A stretch of DNA of 6,638 nucleotides, taken from the NCBI GenBank assembly GCA_022712835.1, contig JAFLJU010000693.1, positions 1-6,638 on the forward strand, given 5' to 3'. Source of the stretch: Desulfobacteraceae bacterium. GTDB taxonomy: Bacteria; Desulfobacterota; Desulfobacteria; Desulfobacterales; Desulfobacteraceae. The position numbers and the translations under genes are program-made. The notes under the pieces were generated by a model. It was given only the letters and a program-made list of their open reading frames with translations. It was not told the DNA's origin and did no database searches. Every line of letters begins with the position of its first letter. The stretch's first letter is position 1. Shown in pieces: positions 1 to 6,050 of this stretch.

Positions 1-2
1 TG

Positions 3-164
3 GCCATGGCCCTCCAGGAAAAAAATCTAAAAATAGCCCTCTCCTTTGCCAATAAAAGTGTGGCCCTGGAACCCAACCCCTTGTTCCAAAACCGCTTAAA
101 ACAGATCCAGGAAATCTGCGATGCCTTGGAAGCGAACCCAACCAACACCATTAAATCTGCATAA
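3..164 (+). CDS. C-terminal end of a TPR-like protein (5' truncated)
   Basis: An open frame runs from the window edge to the TAA at 162-164, giving about 53 residues. The visible part contains an amphipathic helix with the pattern A-x6-A-N-K-S-V-A-L-E-P-N-P, which resembles the second helix of a tetratricopeptide repeat followed by its usual Pro-containing turn, then a further charged helix and a short polar tail. TPR proteins act as scaffolds for protein-protein contacts; no partner can be named from this fragment. The stop lies 14 nt before the gmhA start, so it may be the upstream member of the same transcript. No start codon can be assigned because the gene begins outside the window; the in-frame ATG at 6-8 is probably internal. 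The same-strand position, compositional match to the neighbours and helix pattern support a real gene, but the TPR label is a judgement by eye. Confidence 0.6.
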   Translation, partial: AMALQEKNLKIALSFANKSVALEPNPLFQNRLKQIQEICDALEANPTNTIKSA

Positions 165-166
165 TC

Positions 167-171
167 AAAGG
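167..171 (+). promoter_or_regulatory. ribosome binding site of gmhA
   Basis: AAAGG lies 7 nt before the ATG at 179, a normal spacing. It supports the 179 start, which also gives the usual GmhA N-terminus. It follows directly on the stop codon of the upstream frame. Confidence 0.6.
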
Positions 172-178
172 TAATCCC

Positions 179-745
179 ATGAACAAGATCATTCAACAAT
201 CGGTTGAAGAGAGCATACAGACAAAACAACTTTTTTTTGACACCAACAGCACCGCCATTGAATCCTGTGCCCATACCCTGGTCACCGCCCTGAAAAATGG
301 CAGAAAGATTCTTTTGTTTGGAAACGGCGGCAGCGCTGCCGATTGCCAGCACATTGCCGCTGAATTTGTAAACCGGTTTCAAATGGAAAGACATCCCCTT
401 GCCGCCATTGCCCTGACCTGTGACACCTCCATCATCACCAGCATTGGAAATGATTATTCCTTTGAACAAATTTTTTCAAAACAGATCCAGGCTCTGGGGA
501 AAAAAGGGGATATTGCCCTGGGAATTACCACCAGCGGGAACTCTCCCAATGTCATAAAAGCTGCCCTTGAAGCCAAACAAATGGGACTTACGGTCATCGG
601 ATTCTCCGGAAACAAGGGAGCACTAAAAGAAATAGCCGATATTCCTTTTTGCGTAAACTCAGAAACCACCGCCCGGATTCAGGAGGTTCATATCCTGTTG
701 GCCCATATTTTATGCGATTTAACAGAAAGGCTTTTTTTTAAATGA
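179..745 (+). CDS. gmhA: phosphoheptose isomerase (sedoheptulose 7-phosphate isomerase)
   Basis: The 188-residue product has the length and layout of GmhA, a single SIS-domain cytoplasmic enzyme that converts sedoheptulose 7-phosphate to D-glycero-D-manno-heptose 7-phosphate, the first step to the ADP-heptose used in the lipopolysaccharide inner core. Visible marks are the phosphate loop GNGGSAAD (48-55), an active-site glutamate at E62, the second sugar-phosphate loop TSGNS (118-122), and the C-terminal RIQEVH...H segment, with Q168 and H176 at the places of the E. coli catalytic-region residues Q172 and H180. DiaA, a related SIS protein that binds DnaA, is the main alternative, but the RIQE-H signature and the length favour the isomerase. 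The stop overlaps the next start as ATGA (742-745), implying translational coupling. No other heptose gene (hldE, gmhB) is visible in the window. Confidence 0.92.
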   Translation: MNKIIQQSVEESIQTKQLFFDTNSTAIESCAHTLVTALKNGRKILLFGNGGSAADCQHIAAEFVNRFQMERHPLAAIALTCDTSIITSIGNDYSFEQIFSKQIQALGKKGDIALGITTSGNSPNVIKAALEAKQMGLTVIGFSGNKGALKEIADIPFCVNSETTARIQEVHILLAHILCDLTERLFFK

Positions 746-1686
746 ACTCCCCTGATACCCCTCTTGATTTCAGCCGACTGAAAACCTATCCCATCAAGGA
801 TAGAAAATCTCTGGTCAGCAAAGATGATTTCACCACCGTCTGGACAAAAGGCGGCGGTTTGTCAGACTTTATCGCCTCCCTGCCCGGCATCCTGGCAGGC
901 AAGGATATTCGGGCGGTCATCCAGGCCATCGCCCTGGCCGCTCGAAACAAACGCCAGGTCTGTTTTGCCATGGGTGGCCATGTCATCAAAACAGGAATGA
1001 ATCCTGTGCTCATTGATTTGATGGAAAAAAAAATTCTGACCATGATTTCCATGAACGGGTCCGGCATCATCCATGATCTGGAAGTTGCCCTGACCGGAAG
1101 AACCTCTGAAGACGTGGCTGCAAGCCTTGGAGACGGCAGTTTCGGCATGGCCAAAGAGACATCGGATCTGTTAAATCAGGCCATTGAAACGGCGGAGAAA
1201 CAATCCATAGGACTCGGCCTAGCAGTGGGCGAAATGATCCTGGCCGAAAATCTTCCCCATAAACATCTAAGCCTCAATGCCATGGGGGCAAAGTTAAATA
1301 TCCCGGTTACCGTGCACGTGGCCATTGGTACCGATATCATTCACATGCACCCGGACTTTAATGCCGGGGCATGCGGCAATGCCTCCCTCAGGGATTTCAA
1401 ACGGTTTGCCACCCAAGTTTCTGATCTTGAAAACGGGGTGTTCATAAATGCCGGGTCCGCTGTGATCATGCCCGAGGTTTTTTTAAAGGCGCTTACCCTG
1501 GTTCGGAATATCGGCCACCGCCTGGACGCGTTTACCACGGTCAATCTGGATTTTATCCGCCACTACCGCCCCATGACCAATGTGGTCAACCGGCCCACCC
1601 TTGGCAAGGGTAAAGGCTACGCCATTGTGGGTCACCATGAAATCCTCATCCCCCTTATTGCAGCCGGTGTAATTGAATCCCTGTGA
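742..1686 (+). CDS. conserved protein of unknown function, deoxyhypusine synthase-like
   Basis: The 314-residue product has no signal peptide or membrane helix and should be cytoplasmic. I do not recognise an assigned function. Blocks that look strongly conserved are GGHVIKTGMNP, NGSGIIHDLE, TSEDVAASLGDGSFGMAKET, GLGLAVGE, TVHVAIGTDIIHMHPDF, NAGSAVIMPEVFLKAL and GHHEILIPL. The early GGHVIKTG...NGSGIIHDLE arrangement recalls the NAD-binding half of deoxyhypusine synthase, and GSAVIMPEVFLKAL could sit where that family carries its GS...PDE...K active-site segment; this is a resemblance by eye. True deoxyhypusine synthase acts on eIF5A/aIF5A, which bacteria lack, so a different substrate is expected. 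His and Asp clusters (IHMHPD, GHHE) could bind metal or substrate. The start overlaps the gmhA stop by 4 nt, so the two are probably co-translated, hinting at a role near heptose or envelope sugar metabolism. Confidence 0.6.
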   Translation: MNSPDTPLDFSRLKTYPIKDRKSLVSKDDFTTVWTKGGGLSDFIASLPGILAGKDIRAVIQAIALAARNKRQVCFAMGGHVIKTGMNPVLIDLMEKKILTMISMNGSGIIHDLEVALTGRTSEDVAASLGDGSFGMAKETSDLLNQAIETAEKQSIGLGLAVGEMILAENLPHKHLSLNAMGAKLNIPVTVHVAIGTDIIHMHPDFNAGACGNASLRDFKRFATQVSDLENGVFINAGSAVIMPEVFLKALTLVRNIGHRLDAFTTVNLDFIRHYRPMTNVVNRPTLGKGKGYAIVGHHEILIPLIAAGVIESL

Positions 1687-1715
1687 AAAACCGATAAAAA
1701 ACCCCGGCTACTGAC

Positions 1716-1743
1716 TTGAAAATAATCCATTAATCCATATATT
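1716..1743 (+). promoter_or_regulatory. candidate sigma-70 promoter of the fmdB-hemC-cobA/hemD-moaA operon
   Basis: TTGAAA at 1716-1721 (5 of 6 matches to TTGACA) and TATATT at 1738-1743 (5 of 6 to TATAAT) are separated by 16 bp. They lie in the only AT-rich gap between the gmhA pair and the tetrapyrrole operon, with transcription expected to start near 1750, about 35 nt before the fmdB ATG. Both elements fit well, but no experiment is available. Confidence 0.6.
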
Positions 1744-1784
1744 AGTTTGTTTATTAAAATTATAAGATTTGAGGTTATAAAAGA

Positions 1785-2027
1785 ATGCCAATTTACGAAT
1801 ATAAATGCAATGCCTGCAAAAAAAATTTTGAAACCCTTGTCATGGGGAGCTTTACCCCCCAATGTCCTGGCTGCGACAGCCAGGATCTGTCCCGACTCAT
1901 GTCCACCTGCGGATTTGTGTCCAAATCCACCGGAGCTGGCGGCGCTCCCCAGGTGACCTCATCAGCTGGCGCTTCAGGCTGCGGCAGCTGCTCCTCCGCC
2001 AGCTGCGGTTCCTGCGGGATGGGATAA
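1785..2027 (+). CDS. FmdB-family zinc ribbon protein with Cys/Gly/Ser-rich tail
   Basis: The 80-residue product starts MPIYEYKC, the standard opening of the FmdB/CxxC_CxxC_SSSS family, and carries two CxxC knuckles at C8/C11 and C27/C30 that should hold one zinc ion. The family is widespread and described as putatively regulatory, after FmdB of Methylophilus; its molecular job is not settled. Residues 42-65 are a low-complexity linker, and the tail (64-80) holds four more cysteines at C66, C69, C74 and C77 in two CxxC pairs among Gly and Ser. Degenerate tails are usual for the family, but a second set of paired cysteines could bind another metal. GAGG at 1771-1774, 10 nt upstream, supports the start. 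The stop overlaps the hemC start as TAATG, and the candidate promoter at 1716-1743 makes this the first gene of the operon, so a link to tetrapyrrole or metal supply is plausible but unproven. Confidence 0.85.
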   Translation: MPIYEYKCNACKKNFETLVMGSFTPQCPGCDSQDLSRLMSTCGFVSKSTGAGGAPQVTSSAGASGCGSCSSASCGSCGMG

Positions 2028-2968
2028 TGGGAAAGAGTATCCGCATCGGCACACGGGCAAGCCAGCTTGCCCTGTGGCAGGCCCATCATGTCAAATCCTG
2101 TATTGAGACGCTTTTTCCAAAACTAACGGTTGAAATTATCACCATTTCCACCAAGGGAGACCGGATCACCGATCGTCCCCTGGCACTGGTGGGGGGAAAA
2201 GGGCTGTTTGTCAAAGAAATTGAAATGGCCCTGTCAAACAATGAAATCGACATTGCCGTCCACAGCATGAAAGATATGCCGGGAGAACTACCGGAAGGAC
2301 TTATCATCGGTGCCATACCCGAAAGGGCAAACCCCTTTGATGTGATGATTTCCCGGGACAACAAACTGCTGGTCGATTACCCTGTAAATGCCCGGATCGG
2401 CACCTCCAGTCTTCGACGGGGCTCCCAGCTGAAAGCGGCCCGGCCAGACCTTGAAATCATTTCCATCAGGGGCAATCTGGATACCCGGATTAAAAAACTC
2501 AAATCAGGCGAATACGACGCCATTGTGCTGGCAGCTGCCGGCCTTCAGCGGTTGGGCCAGGAAAAGGAAATCACCCAATACCTGGATGAGACCCTCATGG
2601 TTCCGGCAGTGGGTCAAGGGGCGCTGTGCATTGAAACCCGGGAAAATGATAGGGACATCGCCCCTGTCATGGAAGGGTTGGACCATGGCCCCACACGGTT
2701 CTGCGTCACCGGAGAGCGGGCATTTCTCAAACAAATCGAAGGATCCTGCCATATCCCGGTGGCCTGTTATGCTCAGATCAAGGACAACCTGGTAACCCTG
2801 ACCGCATTGGTGGCCTCGGAAGACGGGCGGGAAGTCATCAAACGCCAGCTCACCTGTCCCGTTGCCTCCCCGATAAATACAATTATAGAACTGGGTCAAA
2901 AGCTTGCAAATCAATTGCTTGAAAATGGCGGAAAACAAATTTTGGAGAGTTTGAACTCAAATGACTGA
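2027..2968 (+). CDS. hemC: porphobilinogen deaminase (hydroxymethylbilane synthase)
   Basis: The 313-residue enzyme joins four porphobilinogen units into 1-hydroxymethylbilane in the cytoplasm. It opens with the family motif IRIGTRASQLALWQA, carries the catalytic aspartate D83 in VHSMKD (equivalent to D84 in E. coli), the substrate-binding arginine stretch GTSSLRRGSQL and RGNLDTR, then VPAVGQGAL, and the dipyrromethane-cofactor cysteine C241 in EGSCHIPVACY. Length equals the usual 305-315. The frame is open upstream to 1862, but that part lies inside fmdB in another frame; the start at 2027 is chosen because it gives the expected N-terminus, overlaps the fmdB TAA by one base (TAATG), and has GGGA 2 nt upstream plus a purine-rich GGGATGGGA. 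The end overlaps the cobA-hemD start by 8 nt (ATGACTGA), so the product is made together with the next two enzymes of the pathway. Confidence 0.96.
   Translation: MGKSIRIGTRASQLALWQAHHVKSCIETLFPKLTVEIITISTKGDRITDRPLALVGGKGLFVKEIEMALSNNEIDIAVHSMKDMPGELPEGLIIGAIPERANPFDVMISRDNKLLVDYPVNARIGTSSLRRGSQLKAARPDLEIISIRGNLDTRIKKLKSGEYDAIVLAAAGLQRLGQEKEITQYLDETLMVPAVGQGALCIETRENDRDIAPVMEGLDHGPTRFCVTGERAFLKQIEGSCHIPVACYAQIKDNLVTLTALVASEDGREVIKRQLTCPVASPINTIIELGQKLANQLLENGGKQILESLNSND
2944..2949 (+). promoter_or_regulatory. ribosome binding site of cobA-hemD inside hemC
   Basis: GGAGAG lies 11 nt before the ATG at 2961, inside the last codons of hemC. It supports the chosen start despite the 8-nt overlap and suggests new initiation in addition to coupling. 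Confidence 0.5.
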
Positions 2969-4490
2969 TAAAACAGGCACGGTATATCTGATTGGCGCAG
3001 GCCCCGGTGACCCGGGTCTTCTAACCATACGAGCAAAAGAATGTATTGAATCCGCCGATGTGGTGGTCTATGACTACCTGGCGTCTCCCTTTCTGCTGGA
3101 ATATGCCAGGAAAGAGGCCGAAATTATTTACGTGGGCAAAAAAGGGGGAGACCACACCCTGACCCAGGATAAGATCAATTTATTGCTGGTGGACAAGGCA
3201 AAACAAGGACTTTCCGTTGCCCGGCTAAAAGGTGGGGATCCCTTTGTCTTTGGACGGGGGGGAGAAGAGGCCCAGCTTCTACTGAAACACGGGGTCCAAT
3301 ATGAAGTGATCCCGGGGGTCACCTCGGCCATTTCCGCCCCGGCCTATGCCGGAATTCCCATTACCCACAGGGATCATACCTCCTTTGTATCCTTTATCAC
3401 CGGCCATGAGAATCCCGATAAAAAAGATTCGAGCATGCAATGGGATATATTTGCCAAATCCAATGCCACCCTGGTTTTTCTCATGGGGGTTAAGAACCTG
3501 GGAAATATTGTCAAAAATCTGGTGGCAAACGGCAAACCCGCAGACACCCCGGTGGCCCTTGTTCGTTGGGGAACCACCAGCCAGCAGCAGACCGTAACCG
3601 GCACCCTTGAGACCATTGTGGACGTGGTAAAAAAAGCCGGACTGAAATCACCAGCCATCATTGTAGTGGGCCAGGTGGTCTCCCTTCGGGAGGAACTTGC
3701 CTGGTTCGACAAAAAGCCTTTGTTCGGCAAACGCATTGTCATCACCCGGGCCCGGGCCCAGGCCAGCGGTCTTGTCTCCCAACTGACAAAGCTTGGCGCC
3801 CAATGCCTTCAAATCCCCACCATCCAGATCATTCCGTCTGCAGATACGGCTCCCCTCAAAACAGCTATTGATCACCTGAAGGACTATGACTGGCTGGTAT
3901 TGACCAGTGTCAACGGTGTTAAATTTTTCTTTGATACCCTCTTTGACATGGGCAAAGATGTCAGGGCCCTGGGCCACTTGAAATTTGCCTGCATTGGGCC
4001 GGTGACAAAAAAACGGCTGGCCGACTACGGTATCATCAGTGACATCCTGCCCGAAACATACCGGGCGGAATCGGTGGTGGATGCCTTTTCAAGTATGGAC
4101 ATGCAGGGTAAAAAAGTATTGCTCCCCCGGGCAAAGGTGGCCAGAACCATTTTACCCGAAGAGCTGAGCAAAATGGGGGCTGTTGTGGATGAAGTAACTG
4201 CCTATGAAACCATCCTGAGCGATGATGACAAGGAAAGGTTGATTTCCCTGCTCACGGACAAGCAGATTGATGCAGTGACCTTTACCAGTTCCTCCACGGT
4301 CACAAATTTCATGTCTTTGCTGGAATCCCGGGATGCTGCCGAGTTGTTAAAAGGGGTGACCATTGCCAGTATCGGCCCCATTACCTCGGACACGGCAAGA
4401 TCCCTTGGGGTTGAACCGGATCTGGAAGCCGATCCCTTTACCATTCCCGGCCTTGTGGCTGGACTGCTATCCTATTATGAGAAACAATAA
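2961..4490 (+). CDS. cobA-hemD: bifunctional uroporphyrinogen-III C-methyltransferase / uroporphyrinogen-III synthase
   Basis: This 509-residue fusion performs the two steps after HemC. The N-terminal half (about 6-246) is a SAM-dependent uroporphyrinogen-III methyltransferase (SUMT), with GAGPGDPGLLT (12-22), RLKGGDPFVFGRGGEEA (88-104), VIPGVTSA (116-123) and TGHE (147-150); it adds methyl groups at C2 and C7 to give precorrin-2. The C-terminal half (about 255-505) is HemD, which closes hydroxymethylbilane to uroporphyrinogen III with inversion of ring D; it starts at FGKRIVITRARAQ (255-267) and shows the weakly conserved LTSVNGV and FTSSS segments of that family. Such fusions are known in Desulfobacterota, clostridia and others. 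No precorrin-2 dehydrogenase/ferrochelatase (CysG N-domain) is attached, so that step must come from elsewhere. The product feeds siroheme (dissimilatory sulfite reductase), cobalamin and heme through the siroheme-dependent Ahb route. The moaA start follows 3 nt after the stop. Confidence 0.94.
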   Translation: MTDKTGTVYLIGAGPGDPGLLTIRAKECIESADVVVYDYLASPFLLEYARKEAEIIYVGKKGGDHTLTQDKINLLLVDKAKQGLSVARLKGGDPFVFGRGGEEAQLLLKHGVQYEVIPGVTSAISAPAYAGIPITHRDHTSFVSFITGHENPDKKDSSMQWDIFAKSNATLVFLMGVKNLGNIVKNLVANGKPADTPVALVRWGTTSQQQTVTGTLETIVDVVKKAGLKSPAIIVVGQVVSLREELAWFDKKPLFGKRIVITRARAQASGLVSQLTKLGAQCLQIPTIQIIPSADTAPLKTAIDHLKDYDWLVLTSVNGVKFFFDTLFDMGKDVRALGHLKFACIGPVTKKRLADYGIISDILPETYRAESVVDAFSSMDMQGKKVLLPRAKVARTILPEELSKMGAVVDEVTAYETILSDDDKERLISLLTDKQIDAVTFTSSSTVTNFMSLLESRDAAELLKGVTIASIGPITSDTARSLGVEPDLEADPFTIPGLVAGLLSYYEKQ

Positions 4491-4493
4491 ATC

Positions 4494-5474
4494 ATGATTG
4501 CCGGGAATCGAGCGATCAATTACCTGCGGATATCTGTCACAGACCGGTGCAATTTCAGGTGCCGGTACTGTGTGCCTTCTTCTCCGTTAACCGTCATTGC
4601 ACATGAAAAGATTGCGCGGTATGAAGAAATATTACGGATTACCCGTCTTGCCTGTGAGATGGGAATAACCAAGGTAAGAATCACCGGGGGAGAGCCCTTT
4701 GTCAGAAAAGGGATCTTCTCTTTTCTGGAACAATTGTGTCAACTGGATGCTCTAGAGGACGTTTCCATTACCACCAATGGCGCCCTTTTAACCCAAGACA
4801 AAATAAAACAGCTGATCCAGATGGGGATACGCCGGTTAAATTTCAGCTTAGATACCCTTGATCCGGTTAAATTTGCAGCCATCACCGGCAGGGATAGGTT
4901 CCATAGGGTATGGGATTCCATCATGGCAGCCCATACCCTTGGCATTTCCCCCATTAAAATAAATGCAGTGGCCCTCAGGGATTTTAACGACGATGAGATT
5001 GAAGCCATTGCTAGCCTCACCCTGAAATACCCCTTTCATATCCGGTTTATCGAATATATGCCCATGGGAGACTCGGATGTTGAAAAACGACAGCAGATAC
5101 TAACCCAAGAGATACAAGGTAAAATTGAAGCAAGCTTAGGCCCTCTGATACCCATGGACAGAAAAGACAATGACGGCCCTGCCAAAAAATTCAAACTGGC
5201 CAATGCCAAAGGGGTGGTGGGATTTATCACCCCCATTTCCTCCCATTTCTGCTCTGAATGCAACCGGCTGCGGCTCACCTCACGGGGAACCCTTCGCCCC
5301 TGTCTTTTGAACAATTATGAACAAGATATTCTAATCCCCTTGCGCGCCGGAGCCTCGGACCCGGAATTAAAATCCATTATAGAATCCGCCTTGACCCACA
5401 AACCATTATTTCACTCCCTCAATGACCCTGCCCAAAACATACCCATCAGCCATATGACCTCCATTGGCGGATAA
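4494..5474 (+). CDS. moaA: GTP 3',8-cyclase, molybdenum cofactor biosynthesis protein A
   Basis: The 326-residue radical SAM enzyme converts GTP to 3',8-cyclo-7,8-dihydro-GTP, the first step to molybdopterin, with MoaC as partner. The N-terminal SAM cluster motif CxxxCxxC is C19/C23/C26 in DRCNFRCRYC, followed by GGEP (65-68) and the SITTNGALL strand region. The second 4Fe-4S cluster that binds GTP is held by C253, C256 and C270 in the expected C-x2-C-x13-C spacing (FCSECNRLRLT...RPC). The chain ends in Gly-Gly (325-326), the conserved MoaA tail needed for catalysis, which separates it from related radical SAM proteins of heme synthesis such as AhbC and AhbD. The start is 3 nt after the cobA-hemD stop with only a weak purine-rich stretch before it, so translation is probably coupled. 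No other moa gene is in view. Placement behind tetrapyrrole genes suggests cofactor synthesis is co-expressed, an inference from order only. Confidence 0.94.
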   Translation: MIAGNRAINYLRISVTDRCNFRCRYCVPSSPLTVIAHEKIARYEEILRITRLACEMGITKVRITGGEPFVRKGIFSFLEQLCQLDALEDVSITTNGALLTQDKIKQLIQMGIRRLNFSLDTLDPVKFAAITGRDRFHRVWDSIMAAHTLGISPIKINAVALRDFNDDEIEAIASLTLKYPFHIRFIEYMPMGDSDVEKRQQILTQEIQGKIEASLGPLIPMDRKDNDGPAKKFKLANAKGVVGFITPISSHFCSECNRLRLTSRGTLRPCLLNNYEQDILIPLRAGASDPELKSIIESALTHKPLFHSLNDPAQNIPISHMTSIGG

Positions 5475-5477
5475 CTA

Positions 5478-5516
5478 TTTTTTTTTCAGTTTTTTCGTTT
5501 TTTCCATTTTTTTTTT
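5478..5516 (+). other. four phased T-tracts (likely curved DNA; possible weak terminator of moaA)
   Basis: Runs of 9, 6, 6 and 10 T lie at 5478-5486, 5490-5495, 5498-5503 and 5507-5516. Their centres are about 8 to 11 bp apart, close to one helical turn, the arrangement that bends DNA. The first run begins 4 nt after the moaA stop. I see no convincing GC-rich hairpin in front of it; the CCTCC/GGCGG bases at the end of moaA give only a tiny mismatched stem, so intrinsic termination is doubtful. The last tract abuts the candidate ECF promoter. The 133-bp gap between moaA and the next gene contains no coding sequence. Confidence 0.55.
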
Positions 5517-5540
5517 GAACATTTCTGTTTTCCCGGTGTC
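5516..5540 (+). promoter_or_regulatory. candidate ECF-sigma promoter of the exported-protein / sigma-factor unit
   Basis: TGAAC at 5516-5520 followed by 16 nt and TGTC at 5537-5540 fits the general ECF pattern of an AAC-containing -35 element, about 16 bp, and a -10 element ending in GTC (CGTC is the more usual form, so one base differs). Start of transcription would be near 5547, about 60 nt before the ATG at 5608. ECF sigma genes are often self-regulated, and the downstream unit encodes one. The match is short and could occur by chance in a T-rich region. Confidence 0.4.
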
Positions 5541-5597
5541 TTCCTATTAACATTACCTGCAAACACCTTTAATTGCAGTTTTATTAATACTTAAGAT

Positions 5598-5602
5598 GGA
5601 GG
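5598..5602 (+). promoter_or_regulatory. ribosome binding site that sets the start at 5608
   Basis: GGAGG lies 5 nt before the ATG at 5608. The upstream in-frame ATG at 5596-5598 overlaps this site and would add MEEH in front of a textbook signal peptide, so 5608 is the better start. Confidence 0.75.
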
Positions 5603-5607
5603 AACAC

Positions 5608-6024
5608 ATGAAAAAAATATCAGCCCTGACACTCACTCTGGTGATTCTTGCCTGTTTTTCAACGGCAGTTGCCAATGCCGGTGCTGCCAGAAGACATACC
5701 ATTGAAGGATTTGTTCTGGGAACCGGGGTTGCCCTTATCGGGACCGCTATTATTCATGGCATGAACCTGGGGCATCAACCTTCCCTTGATTATCCCAGAC
5801 ACAAAAGGCATTATAATAACCGCAACCAACGGCAACATGCAAGATATGACTGGGGTCCCAGAGGACATTGGGAAATCCAGAAGGTATGGATTGCAGACAG
5901 ACCAAAAAAAAGATGGAATCCCGGTCACTACACGAAAAGAGGCAACTGGGTTAATGGCCGATATCAAAAAGTCCGGGTCAGGGACGGCCATTGGCAAACA
6001 CAAAAGGTATGGGTCGCTCGCTAA
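5608..6024 (+). CDS. small exported protein with Trp/His/Gly-rich repeats, unknown function
   Basis: The 138-residue product begins with a signal peptide (MKK, hydrophobic core 4-17, likely signal peptidase I site after A22-N23-A24). C16 in VILAC is a weak lipobox, so a lipoprotein is a less likely alternative. A hydrophobic segment follows at 32-51 with G34, G38, A42 and G45 spaced like a glycine zipper, so the mature protein may be membrane-associated. A basic, Asn/His/Arg-rich stretch (62-80) leads to a repeat region: GHWEIQKVWIA (86-96) and GHWQTQKVWVA (127-137), 41 residues apart, with NPGHY (104-108) and GNWVNGRY (112-119) between. The pattern resembles periplasmic proteins with VWVPGHW-type repeats often annotated as hypothetical or envelope-stress linked. 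The mature protein is very basic. An ECF sigma gene begins 26 nt downstream, so it may be a sensor input or target of that sigma factor. I cannot assign a function. Confidence 0.8.
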   Translation: MKKISALTLTLVILACFSTAVANAGAARRHTIEGFVLGTGVALIGTAIIHGMNLGHQPSLDYPRHKRHYNNRNQRQHARYDWGPRGHWEIQKVWIADRPKKRWNPGHYTKRGNWVNGRYQKVRVRDGHWQTQKVWVAR

Positions 6025-6050
6025 TTTCAACCACATCATAATGGCGGATT

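Noticed and set aside
1687..1784. Possible terminator or riboswitch between the gmhA pair and fmdB
   Set aside because: No GC-rich inverted repeat followed by T-run and no conserved riboswitch-like elements are visible; only the promoter-like boxes stand out.
1862..2026. Upstream extension of the hemC frame by 55 codons
   Set aside because: It lies wholly inside fmdB in another frame and encodes an Arg/Leu-rich sequence unlike any HemC N-terminus; the family motif begins right after the ATG at 2027.
2504..2938. 144-codon open frame on the minus strand inside hemC
   Set aside because: It is antisense to a well-supported gene, has no ribosome site that I can see and no recognisable motif; long antisense frames are expected here from codon bias.
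5569..5587. TTAAT/ATTAA inverted repeat in the leader of the exported-protein gene
   Set aside because: A 5-bp all-AT stem is too weak for a terminator or riboswitch and is expected by chance in this AT-rich stretch.
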